Source: Poronia punctata (Eukaryota > Ascomycota > Sordariomycetes > Xylariales > Xylariaceae). From it: a stretch of DNA of 64,000 nt. Of the stretch, positions 12,781 through 23,148 are shown one piece after another. The DNA lies in the NCBI GenBank assembly GCA_022579005.1, contig MU401544.1:1-64000 (forward strand), given 5' to 3'. Positions within the stretch are counted from its first letter, which is position 1. Each line of letters begins with the position of its first letter. The translations under genes were made by a program, and so were the position numbers. The notes under the pieces are model-generated. The model did no database searches and was not told the DNA's origin. It was given only the letters and a program-made list of their open reading frames with translations.

Positions 12781-14140
12781 TCAAGCCTGTTGCTCTTCAT
12801 CTTGCCCTCTCCCTTTCACATAGCTATGATTCCTCTCATTGACATAATAATCCTCATCCCTCCCCATAGCCAGAATCTTCCTCGTCCAAACCGCACGAAC
12901 ATGATTACAAACCACGACCATCCACCCAATCACCAGCAAGACAGTCATACCACTACCCACACCCATGACGGCCGGACTCTCCAGCGTCTTCCCGACAGAG
13001 ATGACGGTAAAGGTAAACCCGACATTGGGAAAGATGTACGAGTACCAATTCAGATGGAACGAGATCTCGCGACGCACGGCTAGGTTCGCCACGGCCGCGA
13101 TACAGAAGAACCAGAGACTGAGGAACCAGATGAAGATGGACACCGTCGTGGCCAGGACGCGCAGGACGTGTTTCGTGATATCCCCGTCGCCGAACGTGTC
13201 GTAGTGCGCAGGGAAGTTCTCCGCCATGCCCAGGAGCGCCAGACTCGTGAACGCGGGCGGTCCCACGGCGATGAACATTCCCGGACGCGAATTCGGTGCC
13301 GGAAAGCCGTAGACTATCATCCGCAGCACGTAACACGCGTATATGAATAGCGAGACTAGGAGTCCGAATCCCTGGGCGCCGAGTCCGGCCACGGTGATGG
13401 GGATCGCGGCGCTGGTGGGTTGGCGTTCTACTTCTACCGACGCGATTGTTCCTGCTAGCATGAAGGGGAAGACTGGGAGGAGCCAGCCTGGTGTCATGTC
13501 GGAGAGCTTGAGACGTGGTGAGGTGAATAGGTAGGCGTATTGCGCTACGGCTATGAGGAATGTCCCGACGAAGTAGATCCAGAAGAGGATACGGTCGGCC
13601 GTGACGAGCCACTGCGATGTAACTGGTAAGCACAATCAAAGAAATGGGGGTGGTGAATATTTCATCTGAGCTAGATAGGGTTGAGATGCGTTGATTTTTT
13701 TTTTCATTTGTGTGGAAAGGGCGTCTATCCTAGCAATCACTCACCGGACCGCATGATGGAACGCCATACCGAGAGATACCCGATATGATAGACGCCAGAC
13801 TCAATGTCGACGTGCCCAAATAAAGACCCTCTGTCGGGTGTGCGACGGAGGCCTTGAGCGTACCGGGATACACGACGAAGCGGTACGTGATAGCCGAGGC
13901 CACGAGGACGAATATAACGAGGTCAAGGATAAACACCACCTTGCCTATCGTCTGCAGGCCTCGGAAGGGATAGCCCTGTGTCTCGGGTGCCAGCAGTAAG
14001 GCAAGACCGCCAGTCGCCATGGGCAGGGTGAAGTTGGCCCATGTGAAATGCTTCAGACGCCCCAGCCCCGTCCATCCTCTCCTCTTTTCCCCCTCCTCGT
14101 CGTCCTCTTGTTTCTTCCATTTATTCGCTCTTCGGTTCAT
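12781..14140 (-). CDS. C4-dicarboxylate/malic acid transporter (TDT family, Mae1-like)
   Basis: Two exons, complement(12,781-13,611; 13,745-14,140), give 408 residues. The 133-base intron starts GTGAGT and ends CGCAG; the nearer AG at 13,623 would break the frame, whereas this one joins ...SCGP to WLVTADR... in phase, as in family members. The protein is highly hydrophobic with about ten membrane segments. It opens with a charged cytosolic tail (about residues 1-30), then the family's FTWANFTLPMATGG-type first helix. Such proteins are plasma-membrane carriers for malate and related C4 acids (S. pombe Mae1) or, in the related Ssu1 branch, sulfite exporters; the substrate is inferred only from overall resemblance to Mae1. 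It lies about 670 bases downstream of the GH6 cellulase on the same strand, with no sign of co-regulation. Confidence 0.88.
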
Positions 14141-14809
14141 TATGTCTGGCCCATCGTTTCTATCTTTATCCCAAGCTTTTCCTTTGCCCGGGGCTCCGAA
14201 CCTTTGGGTATGAGACTGAGTGTGATTCCCGCCTTCAAAGGTCGTCAGACTGCATTATTGCATGTGGGAGGTGTGATATTTGGGTTTAGGACTAAGAGAC
14301 AGTCTGCGTCATACCGTAGGGTTGCTTGTAAGTCGGGCATTAAGACTAATTTTCGATGGGGCCGCCTAGTGGTAGCACCGGTGAAACTTTAAAATTGTAC
14401 GTGTATAACACATTCAAGAGAGGTAACTACCTAGATTAGTGGGTGGAAAGGAGCAGGTTGACAGCCGCCGTTGATGGTCGAACCACCTGACTGACGGGGA
14501 CTTTCTCATCACGAGTCGCTAACGGACACAAATGATGTGGGGTCGGTCACTCGCGGGCAAAGAAGACATGGTTGTATAGTTTTAAACATGGACATTTTTT
14601 GTATATACTGGGGAAGCTATGTACATTTTGAATTGGGGCATGCCACAAAGAAGATTTGTTTTGGTTTGGGCCCTTATCGTTTCATAGGCAGCGACAGGAT
14701 ATTTCCAACCGAAGAAAGATGCCACCAGGGCTTTTGAACAACAAGACGATGCAAAGCGTCCATGGAGATCATCCTTCTCTCCGTCGCGGCAGGGCTAGGG
14801 AGAGGTCGC
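14141..14809. other. Spacer between transporter and cellulase
   Basis: This is the promoter side of the dicarboxylate transporter and the 3' side of the GH6 gene. Short frames on both strands look random. No repeat or RNA gene is seen. Confidence 0.5.
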
Positions 14810-16078
14810 TTAGAAAGCGGGGACGGCGTTCTTGAGGAGCATCTCGAAGTAGTCCTGGTTCCACTCACCGGCCTCGGGCGAGGGCTTGTAGGCATCGGAC
14901 AGACCGCAGAAGGAGTCGTAGCGGGTAGCGCTGGTGTCGCTGGTTCCGTCCGACTCACCGCCGGGCTTGCCCCAGACGAAGGCATCGGCGATGTCGCTGC
15001 CGGTGTCGGCGGTAGGGCGGACACCGAAGCCGGCGCCGTCGACGTTGCACCAGTCACCCCACTCCTCACGGAGACCGGTGACGCCGTTGCGGCCGGTATC
15101 GACGATGGCGTGGGCCGGGAAGCCGGCGGACTCGAGGGCAGCCGAGAACTTGGTGACGTAGATCTCCTCGTTCTGGCACGCGTTGTACTGCCCATCCGGA
15201 GAGTCGGCGAACTCACCGGGGCTCAGGTCCCAGGCGTTCCAGCCGGCAATGTTGGTGGCGAAACCACGGACCTGCTCGGGGCTGCCGGCGGCCTTGTAGA
15301 CCTTGGCGAGCTCCTCCGCACCGGGCTTGATGTTGTCGTCCCAGCCGAGCCAGCCACCGTGGCCAGCGTCGATGTACATGACGACGTTGGGAAGGTTGAG
15401 TTGCTCGAGAGCGTAAGCAACACCGGCCTCGTACGCGTCGGCAGCCTCCTGGCAAGCGGTCTCGTCGATGTTGGTGACCAGGTTGGGAAGAGAGTCGGGC
15501 TCGATGATCAGAGCAAAGGCCGAGTTGGGGTTGGCCTTGATCTTCTCGACGATGGGGTCGATGTACTCGGACTTGTAGCGGTCGAGCTCATCGGCGGAGA
15601 GCTCACCGTTGGAGGCCTTGGCGGCGCAATCACGGCCGGGCAAGTCGTAGATGACTAGACCGAGGATGTTCTCGCAAGGAAGATCAGCGATGGCATCGTC
15701 GAACTTGGCAATGTTCTCGATGGAGTCGCTGCGGATTTGATGTCAGTCTTTTTTGTCCCGTATTCTTCTTAAGAGTAACTTGTCTGGTTGGTAGTATCAA
15801 GGTAGGTATAATAAGACTTACAGCCACAGGAAGGAACCGACATCGGCAACCTTGGCGGCGGCCTCAGCCAGCGAGGCGTCGGAGAGGTTCTCGACGGCAG
15901 CCTCGACCTCGGCGCGGAAGAAGCTGTTGGGGTGCAGGGTGTAGTCCTTCCAGACGTTGGTGCTGGCGTCGAGGGTGACGGCGTCGGAGCAAGCCTCGGC
16001 AGCCTTGCGGGCAGTCTTGGTGGAGGGTGCAGCGGCGGCACCGGCGGCGAAGAGCGCCAATACAGTTTCCGACTTCAT
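14810..16078 (-). CDS. Secreted GH6 cellobiohydrolase without cellulose-binding module
   Basis: Exons complement(14,810-15,728; 15,822-16,078) with a 93-base intron (GTAAGT...CGCAG) give 391 residues. Residues 1 to about 17 are a signal peptide ending in an Ala-rich stretch. The rest is a full GH6 domain: YDLPGRDCAA carries Asp119 and IIEPDSLPN carries Asp164, the two aspartates equivalent to D175 and D221 of Trichoderma Cel6A. Other family blocks are GHGGWLGW, EWGDWCN and KPGGESDGTSD. GH6 exo-enzymes release cellobiose from the non-reducing end of cellulose. The usual N-terminal CBM1 and Ser/Thr linker are absent: the catalytic domain begins within about 15 residues of the signal peptide. 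That points to a soluble or Cel6B/C-like enzyme; endo-activity cannot be excluded. A TATAAG box lies 96 bases upstream. Confidence 0.95.
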
Positions 16079-16173
16079 TTTGAATGTGTGGTCTCAACGG
16101 TGATCTTGTTGATGTGGATGTGAGCGTGACGAGAGAAGATCCAGACACAACTTGGACGGGCAGCGCCTGGCTA

Positions 16174-16179
16174 CTTATA
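16174..16179 (-). promoter_or_regulatory. TATA box of the GH6 gene
   Basis: TATAAG on the minus strand, about 96 bases upstream of the cellulase start codon, is at a normal TATA-to-ATG distance for a strongly inducible fungal gene. Confidence 0.5.
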
Positions 16180-16794
16180 CCAAGATCTCAAGCGCTCGAG
16201 ATGGAGCGAAACACGATGATGTCTCTGTAGCCGGTAGCCACGTCGAAGGTGGTAATCAGGAACCAGGCCCGTCAACCGTGATGGCGACAACGCGTTCGGC
16301 AGTCAAGCTCCGAAGAGGTAATGCCGCAAGTGGTTCCGCCGCCACAGACGATGCGAGGCGGCAAACTTGCCAAGCATGCCATATCCACGGCCTGTCTAGA
16401 TTAGACTCCACGATGTATTGCGTTTCTTTCTTTTCCATTTCGAGGACCGGCAGCGCCCATTCCCATTGGGATGACCACCCGTTCGGGCCTATGCAACAAA
16501 AGATGTGGGGATTGGATCTTCTGAGCATATTGATCCACCCCTGTAAATTTGCCTACCTACCTTAGGAATCGGATGCAACCGTATCCTGGCACATTGCTTT
16601 GTCGAAGCCGCCACGCAGCTCACTCGCATATTGGACCTTGAACGCCTCAGCCCTGTGCCTGCCGGCGCCTCTATAGTTTAGTCTTAGCTCTGAGAGACTG
16701 CCGAAGTGGCTTGAAAGTTGATGATACGATAGCCCATACAACGAACAATAGACGACTAGACGGATTACCGTCGAGGACTCGAGCACCCACGATA

Positions 16795-16824
16795 CCCCGG
16801 CCACCCCGGCACTCCCGCCTCCGC
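16795..16824 (-). promoter_or_regulatory. Cluster of three CreA/CRE1-type consensus sites
   Basis: Three matches to the carbon-catabolite repressor consensus SYGGRG (read on the minus strand) lie at 16,795-16,800, 16,804-16,809 and 16,819-16,824. They sit about 720 bases upstream of the GH6 start. Paired or clustered sites are what CreA needs in other cellulase promoters. The motif is short and the stretch is GC-rich, so chance matches are possible. Confidence 0.35.
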
Positions 16825-17601
16825 CCAGGGGCTCGCAAGTGATGGCGACATTGGCGAGCCCCACGCTGGACTCGCTGGAGTCCTCCAAGCATATTGAAGC
16901 GTTCGTAATGCCAAGCTTTCCCCGGATTGTGGGCACTGGGCAGTGCTTTACAGTAGATTGCTTTCGGTTCCAGGAACAGGTTACGACAGGTTCCGGATCG
17001 AACGCGGTACAAAAGACGGGCTCTGTTTGCCTAAATCCCCGTTACTTGAAACAGGAGAGGCGAGCTGTCCACTCAGAGATTCGTGCGTCCATCGTACCCA
17101 TTTTAACCGGCTGCGTCACCTTCGTATTCAGAAATGATCGGCACCGGTTAAAACCTCAACTTCGGAACCACGCTGACTTTAGCTGTCTTTGGCTGTCTTT
17201 TGGGCTGGCTCTGAACTTTCTGGAAGCGGAATGCTTGAGGCTGTACATATTCAGGGAAAAGCGGCATTAGTATTATTCCTCTTGATCTCGCCATGGCCAG
17301 CCTTGTTGATCATTCGGGACGGCGAGCCGAATGCTTGTCTATGCTTGTCTGCGTGGTGGAAAGCCAAGTCTGAGTTGGCCACTCCTATTCTTACCATCCG
17401 CGACATCGTGCCAAGCCAGGTCTCATTGTCCACATTACTCCCGTATGTGACATATATGCCCGCTCACTACATGCAGTTTGGGCGATTCGCTCTGTAAATT
17501 ATGCCGCCATACCTACACACTCCCATGCCTCACAACTGTCAAGTCCTGAAGACAGCCGCTAAGGTGGGGCCAACCCGGCTGTCGTAGCCGGTTGGAGTTT
17601 T

Positions 17602-17617
17602 AGGTACCTAGGTACCT
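17602..17617. repeat. 16-base perfect palindrome AGGTACCTAGGTACCT
   Basis: A self-complementary sequence of 16 bases, directly visible, built from the same TAGG/CCTA units that recur in other spacers of this window. Function is unknown. Confidence 0.8.
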
Positions 17618-18105
17618 TACCTACTCCAAGTCACGTGTATACGTTACAAGAATGCTTTGCGGGTCAGGTCCCTTTTCATCTCATACATGTAATTAGAACC
17701 CCCCCGCCCCATGACTGCGTAGAATCCGTTGGGGATTGGTCGTTAGACGCGATACATCGTATGCTCCAAGGCCAGCCGTCTATTTTTGCTCATTCTCCTT
17801 AGAAGAGGGCTAGGAACTATCGGGCTGGAGAAGCTACACATTCGTCTACGTACTCGTAATACCATACCCCCAGCGGGTCGGTTGGTAAGATGGAAGGAAA
17901 CCCAACACGGGGCAAGAGTCATATGTCCTTTTCCTTCAAATCCGGATCCCAAAGTGACGGCTGCCCATTGATATTTGCCACATGGTACATTCCATTTTTA
18001 TCTATTCACCCCCCCGGCAACGTACTTTTAATGCATCGCGTAAAAACCTGCGCCTAGACTGGTGACGACTGCGACTCCATCCCCCGTGGGGAATACTCGT
18101 TAAAC

Positions 18106-19293
18106 TTACATGAAGGGCGGAAGTCTGAAGGGATATCCTCCGTTCTTTGTACGGAAGACGGAGAGTAAGAAACTGTACATGGCGACTAATACGATGCCCC
18201 ATACAATAACCATGGTTTGCTGCATTTTGAAATCGCGAATCCTCGGCGCCTTTACGGCAAGCGATATCGTGGCAAAAGAGAGAATGCCGTCTGATACACT
18301 GTTAGCACCCTGACTCTATGCGAAGAAAAAGGGGGTAGGCGTGGGCTTACACATGAAGGCGACAATTTGCGTCTCCAGTCCGAATTGGTTCTGAAACCCA
18401 CTCGCAAAGTAACTGACGCCACCGCGGCCGTCCCCGGCCACGTATGGGACCTTGCGAATCTGGTTGAACATATGGCCACTTGTGAAGAGCAGAATGCCCA
18501 CCAAGCTCAAGCCAGCCCAAATGTTCCGGCTCTGGAAGATGGGAAGGAGATACGGAGAGAGTTTGAAGACAACGCCGAGAAGGCCGAGCCCGGTAATGGT
18601 CGTTACGACCCAGCGAACATAATTCACAGGTCTGTACACAGGGGGATGCGGTCTATCGGGCAGGTGACGGACTAGCCAATCACGGACCACCTCAGCAGTG
18701 GGTGCGCTGGATTATTTTAGTACACGGCAGCTAATGATGGTGTTGGAAGATAATAGATTCATACCTCGTCGTGAAGTCGTATCGAAGAGGCTCGGGGTTG
18801 GCAACAGCGTGGGGCCCAGTGGTTGGTTGGAAGAGCACCAGTACCGGCGCTGTTTGCAAACTGAGCTACAGGTTGTTTTTGGCACCGTTAGCTAACTATG
18901 AAGAGCACATGCTGGTATGGTTCGAACTAGTGCACTAACAGACATGAAGATGTCCCTTCCATCGTTGAAGTCGAGTGTGGCGAGTAGCGTTCGCGAGTCG
19001 CCGCCCTTGTCACCTCTGGCCCAGCTTTTGCCGAGAACCTCCCATTCAGGCTGGAAGATGTTGCATAGCTGACAGCCATATTTGGAATCCAAGGCCGTCA
19101 ACAGAACAGCTACGGAATAATCCCGAGGGGCGGCTGTGAGTTTCTTGTAGGTGACATCGGTAAGCTTCAATGGCGAAGACGACAGCGACTTGGCATGGTA
19201 ATTCTCGAATCGGTCTGTTGACGAAGACGATTTGGCTGCAAAGGCCCCGAAAGGAAGGGCGACGACGGAGAGGAGGACCGGTAGCCAGCGCAT
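18106..19293 (-). CDS. OST3: Oligosaccharyltransferase subunit Ost3/Ost6
   Basis: Four exons, complement(18,106-18,290; 18,351-18,706; 18,765-18,865; 18,940-19,293), with introns of 60, 58 and 74 bases, give 331 residues, normal for the family. Residues 1-20 are a signal peptide; a lumenal thioredoxin-like domain carries CxxC (Cys74-Gln-Leu-Cys77); about four membrane helices follow. The subunit forms transient disulfides with nascent glycoproteins so that the ER oligosaccharyltransferase can N-glycosylate sites near cysteines. Exon joins restore conserved blocks such as LQTAPVLVLFQP and the TQIVAF-Y-GIL region. I start at 19,293 because the signal peptide begins there; an in-frame ATG 39 bases upstream would bury it. 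The ORF ends ATG-TAA, and the same bases form a good donor (GTAAGT), so one more tiny exon is conceivable. Confidence 0.92.
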
Positions 19294-20080
19294 GTTGGCG
19301 TTGGACTGTAAAAAGTAACCCAGTGGGCGCAATTGAAAACAGAAACAATTAAACCTTCAAAAGCCTTAGAATAACCATCGGGCGAGTTAATGACTATGGC
19401 GGGCTAGCAATGCGTCGATAGTCTAATCAATGGGCTTCCCGGACTGCCTCAAACGCGGGTATGGTGATTGTGCTTGGTAGTGGTGAACAAAAGGTGGCCT
19501 CAAGCTCACTTGGAGGTTGGAGGTTGGATTGATGTGCCGCAGGCTGGCGGTACTGTATACTCCACAAGAGTTCAGAACTGGGATGAATCTGTCCTTGCGA
19601 GGTCCTACCTTCTGGTACCAGGTACTTCTGTGAACAGCTAGCTTGTCCTTGTACAGAGAGTAGCACCGCTGAAGCGCTCCGGACTACAGCAGCAACCTGC
19701 CAAGTCAGGCACAGCTCTCAAAGCTTTGACCCCAGTTGAGCCACATAATGACCTAATAGGATGGCTAGCGCACGGTTCTTGACTTGCATTCCTCTGTAGG
19801 AACCTAGACAAGTCTCCTGGGGATGTACTCTAACCCGACCTGGTAGTTTGTTGATCTACCGAACGTTTGACCCCACAAACACGCCCTCCGTCACGCTTTC
19901 ATTCCATAATCGGATTTGGATATTGACAAGGAATATTGGGCCCGACATCTCGATATTCTCACGAATAACTACCATCTTACAATAAACTGCCTTTCTGCCA
20001 TAGTTACTACCCGATCATACGAACTCTTGCATCCGCTGCCTCTTTCCTGTTCAATTGACAGGCTTGTCCAGTTCGTCCTA
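19294..20080. other. Divergent promoter region
   Basis: This is the shared upstream region of OST3 (-) and the coiled-coil gene (+). Nothing coding is supported; small frames on both strands look random. Confidence 0.5.
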
Positions 20081-22261
20081 ATGGCGAGAGGACCGAAGAC
20101 CGTCGTGGCTCGTGGGCAACGGGCCGACGTCGATGGTCGCGATGTATGTAAACCCCTCCAGACAATACTCTTCATACCATGGCCATGGCTGACTCTGATT
20201 TTCTCAGCCGACCCAGATGCTCCACGATCTGGAACTCAAGCACCATACGAACGCGGCCGAGTCGGTATTTGTCGCGAAAGACGAAAATATGCGCAGACTG
20301 AAGCTACGCATACTTCTTTTGCGAGACGAGAACACCAAGTTAAGAGAACAAGTCGACCAGAATGACGCCCTAAACGCAAAAATCCTAGCTCGCTGTGACG
20401 ATCTAAATGCTCAATTGAAGGCGAAGATGGCGATGGTGGACGCACATGAAAGCCTGCAACGGAAGCATGAGCGAGAATATGCAAACCTCAAAGTACGTTC
20501 TGGCAGATGTCTCCTAAGCGAATTGGGATATAGGACCAACTAGGCTAAACTGACTGTCATATACAGGCCGAGCTCCAATCCATGAACGACCTTAACGAAA
20601 ATTCCGCCAACTTACTAGCAGAGAAGCTTGCGCTCAGCCGTGAACTGGCGAATCTAAAACCTGAAATCGAGCATCTGAGATCCCAGGTCAACCACGAGCA
20701 AGCAACCCTTGCTGAAAAACTGGCTTTGGAACGACAAGTCAACAGCTTGGAAGTCGAACTGGCAAACGAAAAGAAAGCGAGGAAGCGATCCATGGAAAGT
20801 CGCCAAAGCAATGATCGCGTCGAAGACGAACTGCGCAAGAAGCTGCGGGAGGCAGAGAAGAAGTTGACGGCCGAAACAGCCGAGCGTGAGAGACTCGAAG
20901 ATCAACTTCAACAGCGAATTAAAACGCAGGCAATTTTCTTGGAAGAGCAGGATAACATTCGGCAGACCGAGGCAGATCTCCGAAAGGCAGTAAATGAGTT
21001 ACAACGTCAGTTGAGGGAGGAGATACAAGAGAAGGAAAACATTAATGAAGAGTTACACAACGCACTTCGCACTGTCAAAAAGTTACAAGCACAGAAGACC
21101 TCGGATTCCGCTGACGAAGGTCTCGGTGCCGAGCTGGAGAAATCCCAGCAACGCTTAGCCGAACTGCAGCAAAAACACGCACGGGCCAAGCAAGAGCATC
21201 AAACGACAGTCGACGAGCTCGAGGGACGGAATGGACACCTTGAAAGGAAGCTCGAGAAGGCGAGGACTAAGTTTCGGGAATTGCAGGAAGAGCTGAGGAC
21301 AGCCCAAACGGAGCTCCACAAGGCCCAGCAACAGCGAGCACAGGCCCGGTCGTCTGTTCCAGAAGAAGGCGGGAAATTAGCCACAAAAGCTCAAGCATCT
21401 CGGAAGAAGAGAGCGATGGAGACATCGGCAGGCGATTTCACGAGCATTGAGATTCAAACGCCTAGTGCCGATGCCGCGATGAAATCGAGAAAATTGATGA
21501 TGAAAAAGCCTATTCTCGAACGCAGCCTTGTGGGCGAGAAGTCTGAATTTTCTATTACGCCACTATTAAATCGGAAGAACACAAGTATGAGCGACGATGC
21601 ATCAAAGGTGGACGATGAGGTTCTGGAAGATTCTATCCTGGGCTCCCGACAGGTGCCAGAGCCAGACAGAGAACCATCAGAAACACTCCTGTCGCAGAAT
21701 GAGCCAACGGCAGATGACGCCCCTGAAGCCGAATCTGCCGGTGCCGCTGAGCCGGAAAGGGAGAAGCCCGCTGCCAAGGTGCCCAAGGCTCGCGGCCGAC
21801 CCAAGAAAATCATGGAAGATGCGTCTTCAGCCAAGCACAATGCTGTAGCCCAGAAGGTCCCGAAGAAGATTCTCAAGACTAAGCCCAGTCTACCAAAGGT
21901 GGCCAAGCCTACGGAGAATGAGGAGGCAGAGACAAGCGAAGTAGCAAATAAAGAACCTGCAGAGAGGACAACGACTGTTAAGTTCAATCTAGCCGACGCG
22001 CAGGATGAAAGCAACGCTTCGGGGTTGGTCGGGGACCAGCCAAAGAAAAAGAAGCGCAAAGTACTCGGGTCCACCAAGACACTATTCGATAACGATGACG
22101 GAGAAGAGACCCCAGTCGTCCGCAAGCCGGCTAAGATGCAGCTTGGGATGAAGAGAATCAAAGCACCGTTGGGTGGCCAACGAAACGCATTTGCAGGTGC
22201 AACATCATTCTCTCCGCTCAAACGAGACCGTCGGGGCGTAGGTGCTAGCTTCCTCGCGTGA
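20081..22261 (+). CDS. Coiled-coil nuclear protein, family not recognised
   Basis: Three exons (20,081-20,143; 20,208-20,492; 20,567-22,261), all joined in phase 0, give 680 residues. After a basic N-terminus (MARGPKTVVARG) comes heptad-like, Glu/Lys/Leu-rich coiled coil from about residue 30 to 380. A disordered, charged C-terminal half follows. It has a GRPKK sequence resembling an AT-hook core, a strong monopartite nuclear signal (PKKKKRKV) and a terminal block ending SFSPLKRDRRGVGASFLA. The SPLK site could be a CDK target. Layout suggests a chromosome or spindle-associated structural protein, but that is inference; I could not assign it to shugoshin, monopolin or SMC families, and it lacks ATPase motifs. 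Both introns have standard GTATGT/GTACGT donors. Confidence 0.8.
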
Positions 22262-23148
22262 GATAATCGTTGTTAGTTTTGGCTTTTATTATGATTTAAA
22301 GGGATGGGTGCGGGCATCGGAAGGCTACAGTCATGCACGGGATAAGCGTTACTTCTATTACCTTGCTTCTTTACGGCGTTTCGGTAAGGTTCATGGTTGT
22401 ATGAATAGGGTTGTGGCTTGGGTTTGCATTGTGTTTACGAAAACGATGGGTATTATGAATACAAATTAAATGCCGTGTATTCCAAAATTAGGTGTATGCA
22501 TACGTTGTGTTTGTGGTGATACTCTTTATAGCTAGCCGTCCGGCGTCATCTTCCCAGACCAAAAGAATACCGGTAACATCGCTCAAAGATTCGCTCAAAT
22601 TGTTGTTGGCTTCCGAACAGTACCCCTGATTCCCGACTCGATTATGTCGAGCCGATACTCCCTCCAAACCCACACAACTGCAAGCGCGGTCCCAGGGCCT
22701 ACTGTACAGTACCGGCCACCTCGTCCGACAAGATTCCCTCCCGTACATCTCTGTAACCTTGGGGCAGCATCTTTAGGTGGAAGACTCCAACTTATAATAT
22801 AATTGTTAAAAAGGCAAATACATGGCCTCTTTTTCCTACGCGTTGATTGAAAATGTACATGGCTCGCGTCTCTACGAGTATAACAACATTGTCATCCCAA
22901 TATTTAGTAAATAAACAAGGTTCCAAAATGAGATCAGTATGATATGATAGCAACTATACCCGATACAGAGAATTACCCCCCACCGATTAGTGAATTATAC
23001 CTGTTACTGGAATCGCCCAGCATCACGCTCTCATTCGACATGGGGCCAATTTCCATTTTTTTGCTTTCGTCCTGGCCAATTTTTGTCTTTTTGTTTGTTG
23101 ACATGGACAGGCCGATTGTCGGCTGATACTGTAATCAATAATTTTGCT
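22262..23148. other. Spacer upstream of MRM2
   Basis: This is the 3' flank of the coiled-coil gene and the promoter of MRM2. No supported gene, RNA or repeat is seen. Confidence 0.5.

Larger units (their letters stand above)
16079..18105. other. 2-kb intergenic region upstream of GH6
   Basis: This holds the cellulase promoter (TATA box and CreA-like cluster listed separately) and the 3' flank of OST3. A 16-base palindrome lies at 17,602-17,617 among TAGG/CCTA-type repeats. Frames of 60-143 codons on both strands (for example 16,562-16,936 and 16,839-17,270) show no family resemblance, so I call no gene. Confidence 0.5.

Noticed and set aside
14762..15658. 298-codon plus-strand frame
   Set aside because: It is antisense to the GH6 cellulase and arises from GC-rich third positions; its Gly/Val-rich product resembles nothing.
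16562..17270. Frames of 124 and 143 codons on opposite strands
   Set aside because: Mutually overlapping, no conserved motifs, located in the cellulase promoter region.
21454..22221. 255-codon minus-strand frame
   Set aside because: Antisense to the coiled-coil gene; Ser/Leu-rich shadow without features of its own.
20081..22261. Shugoshin assignment for the coiled-coil protein
   Set aside because: It lacks the recognisable shugoshin N-terminal and basic C-terminal motifs; the coiled coil is much longer.
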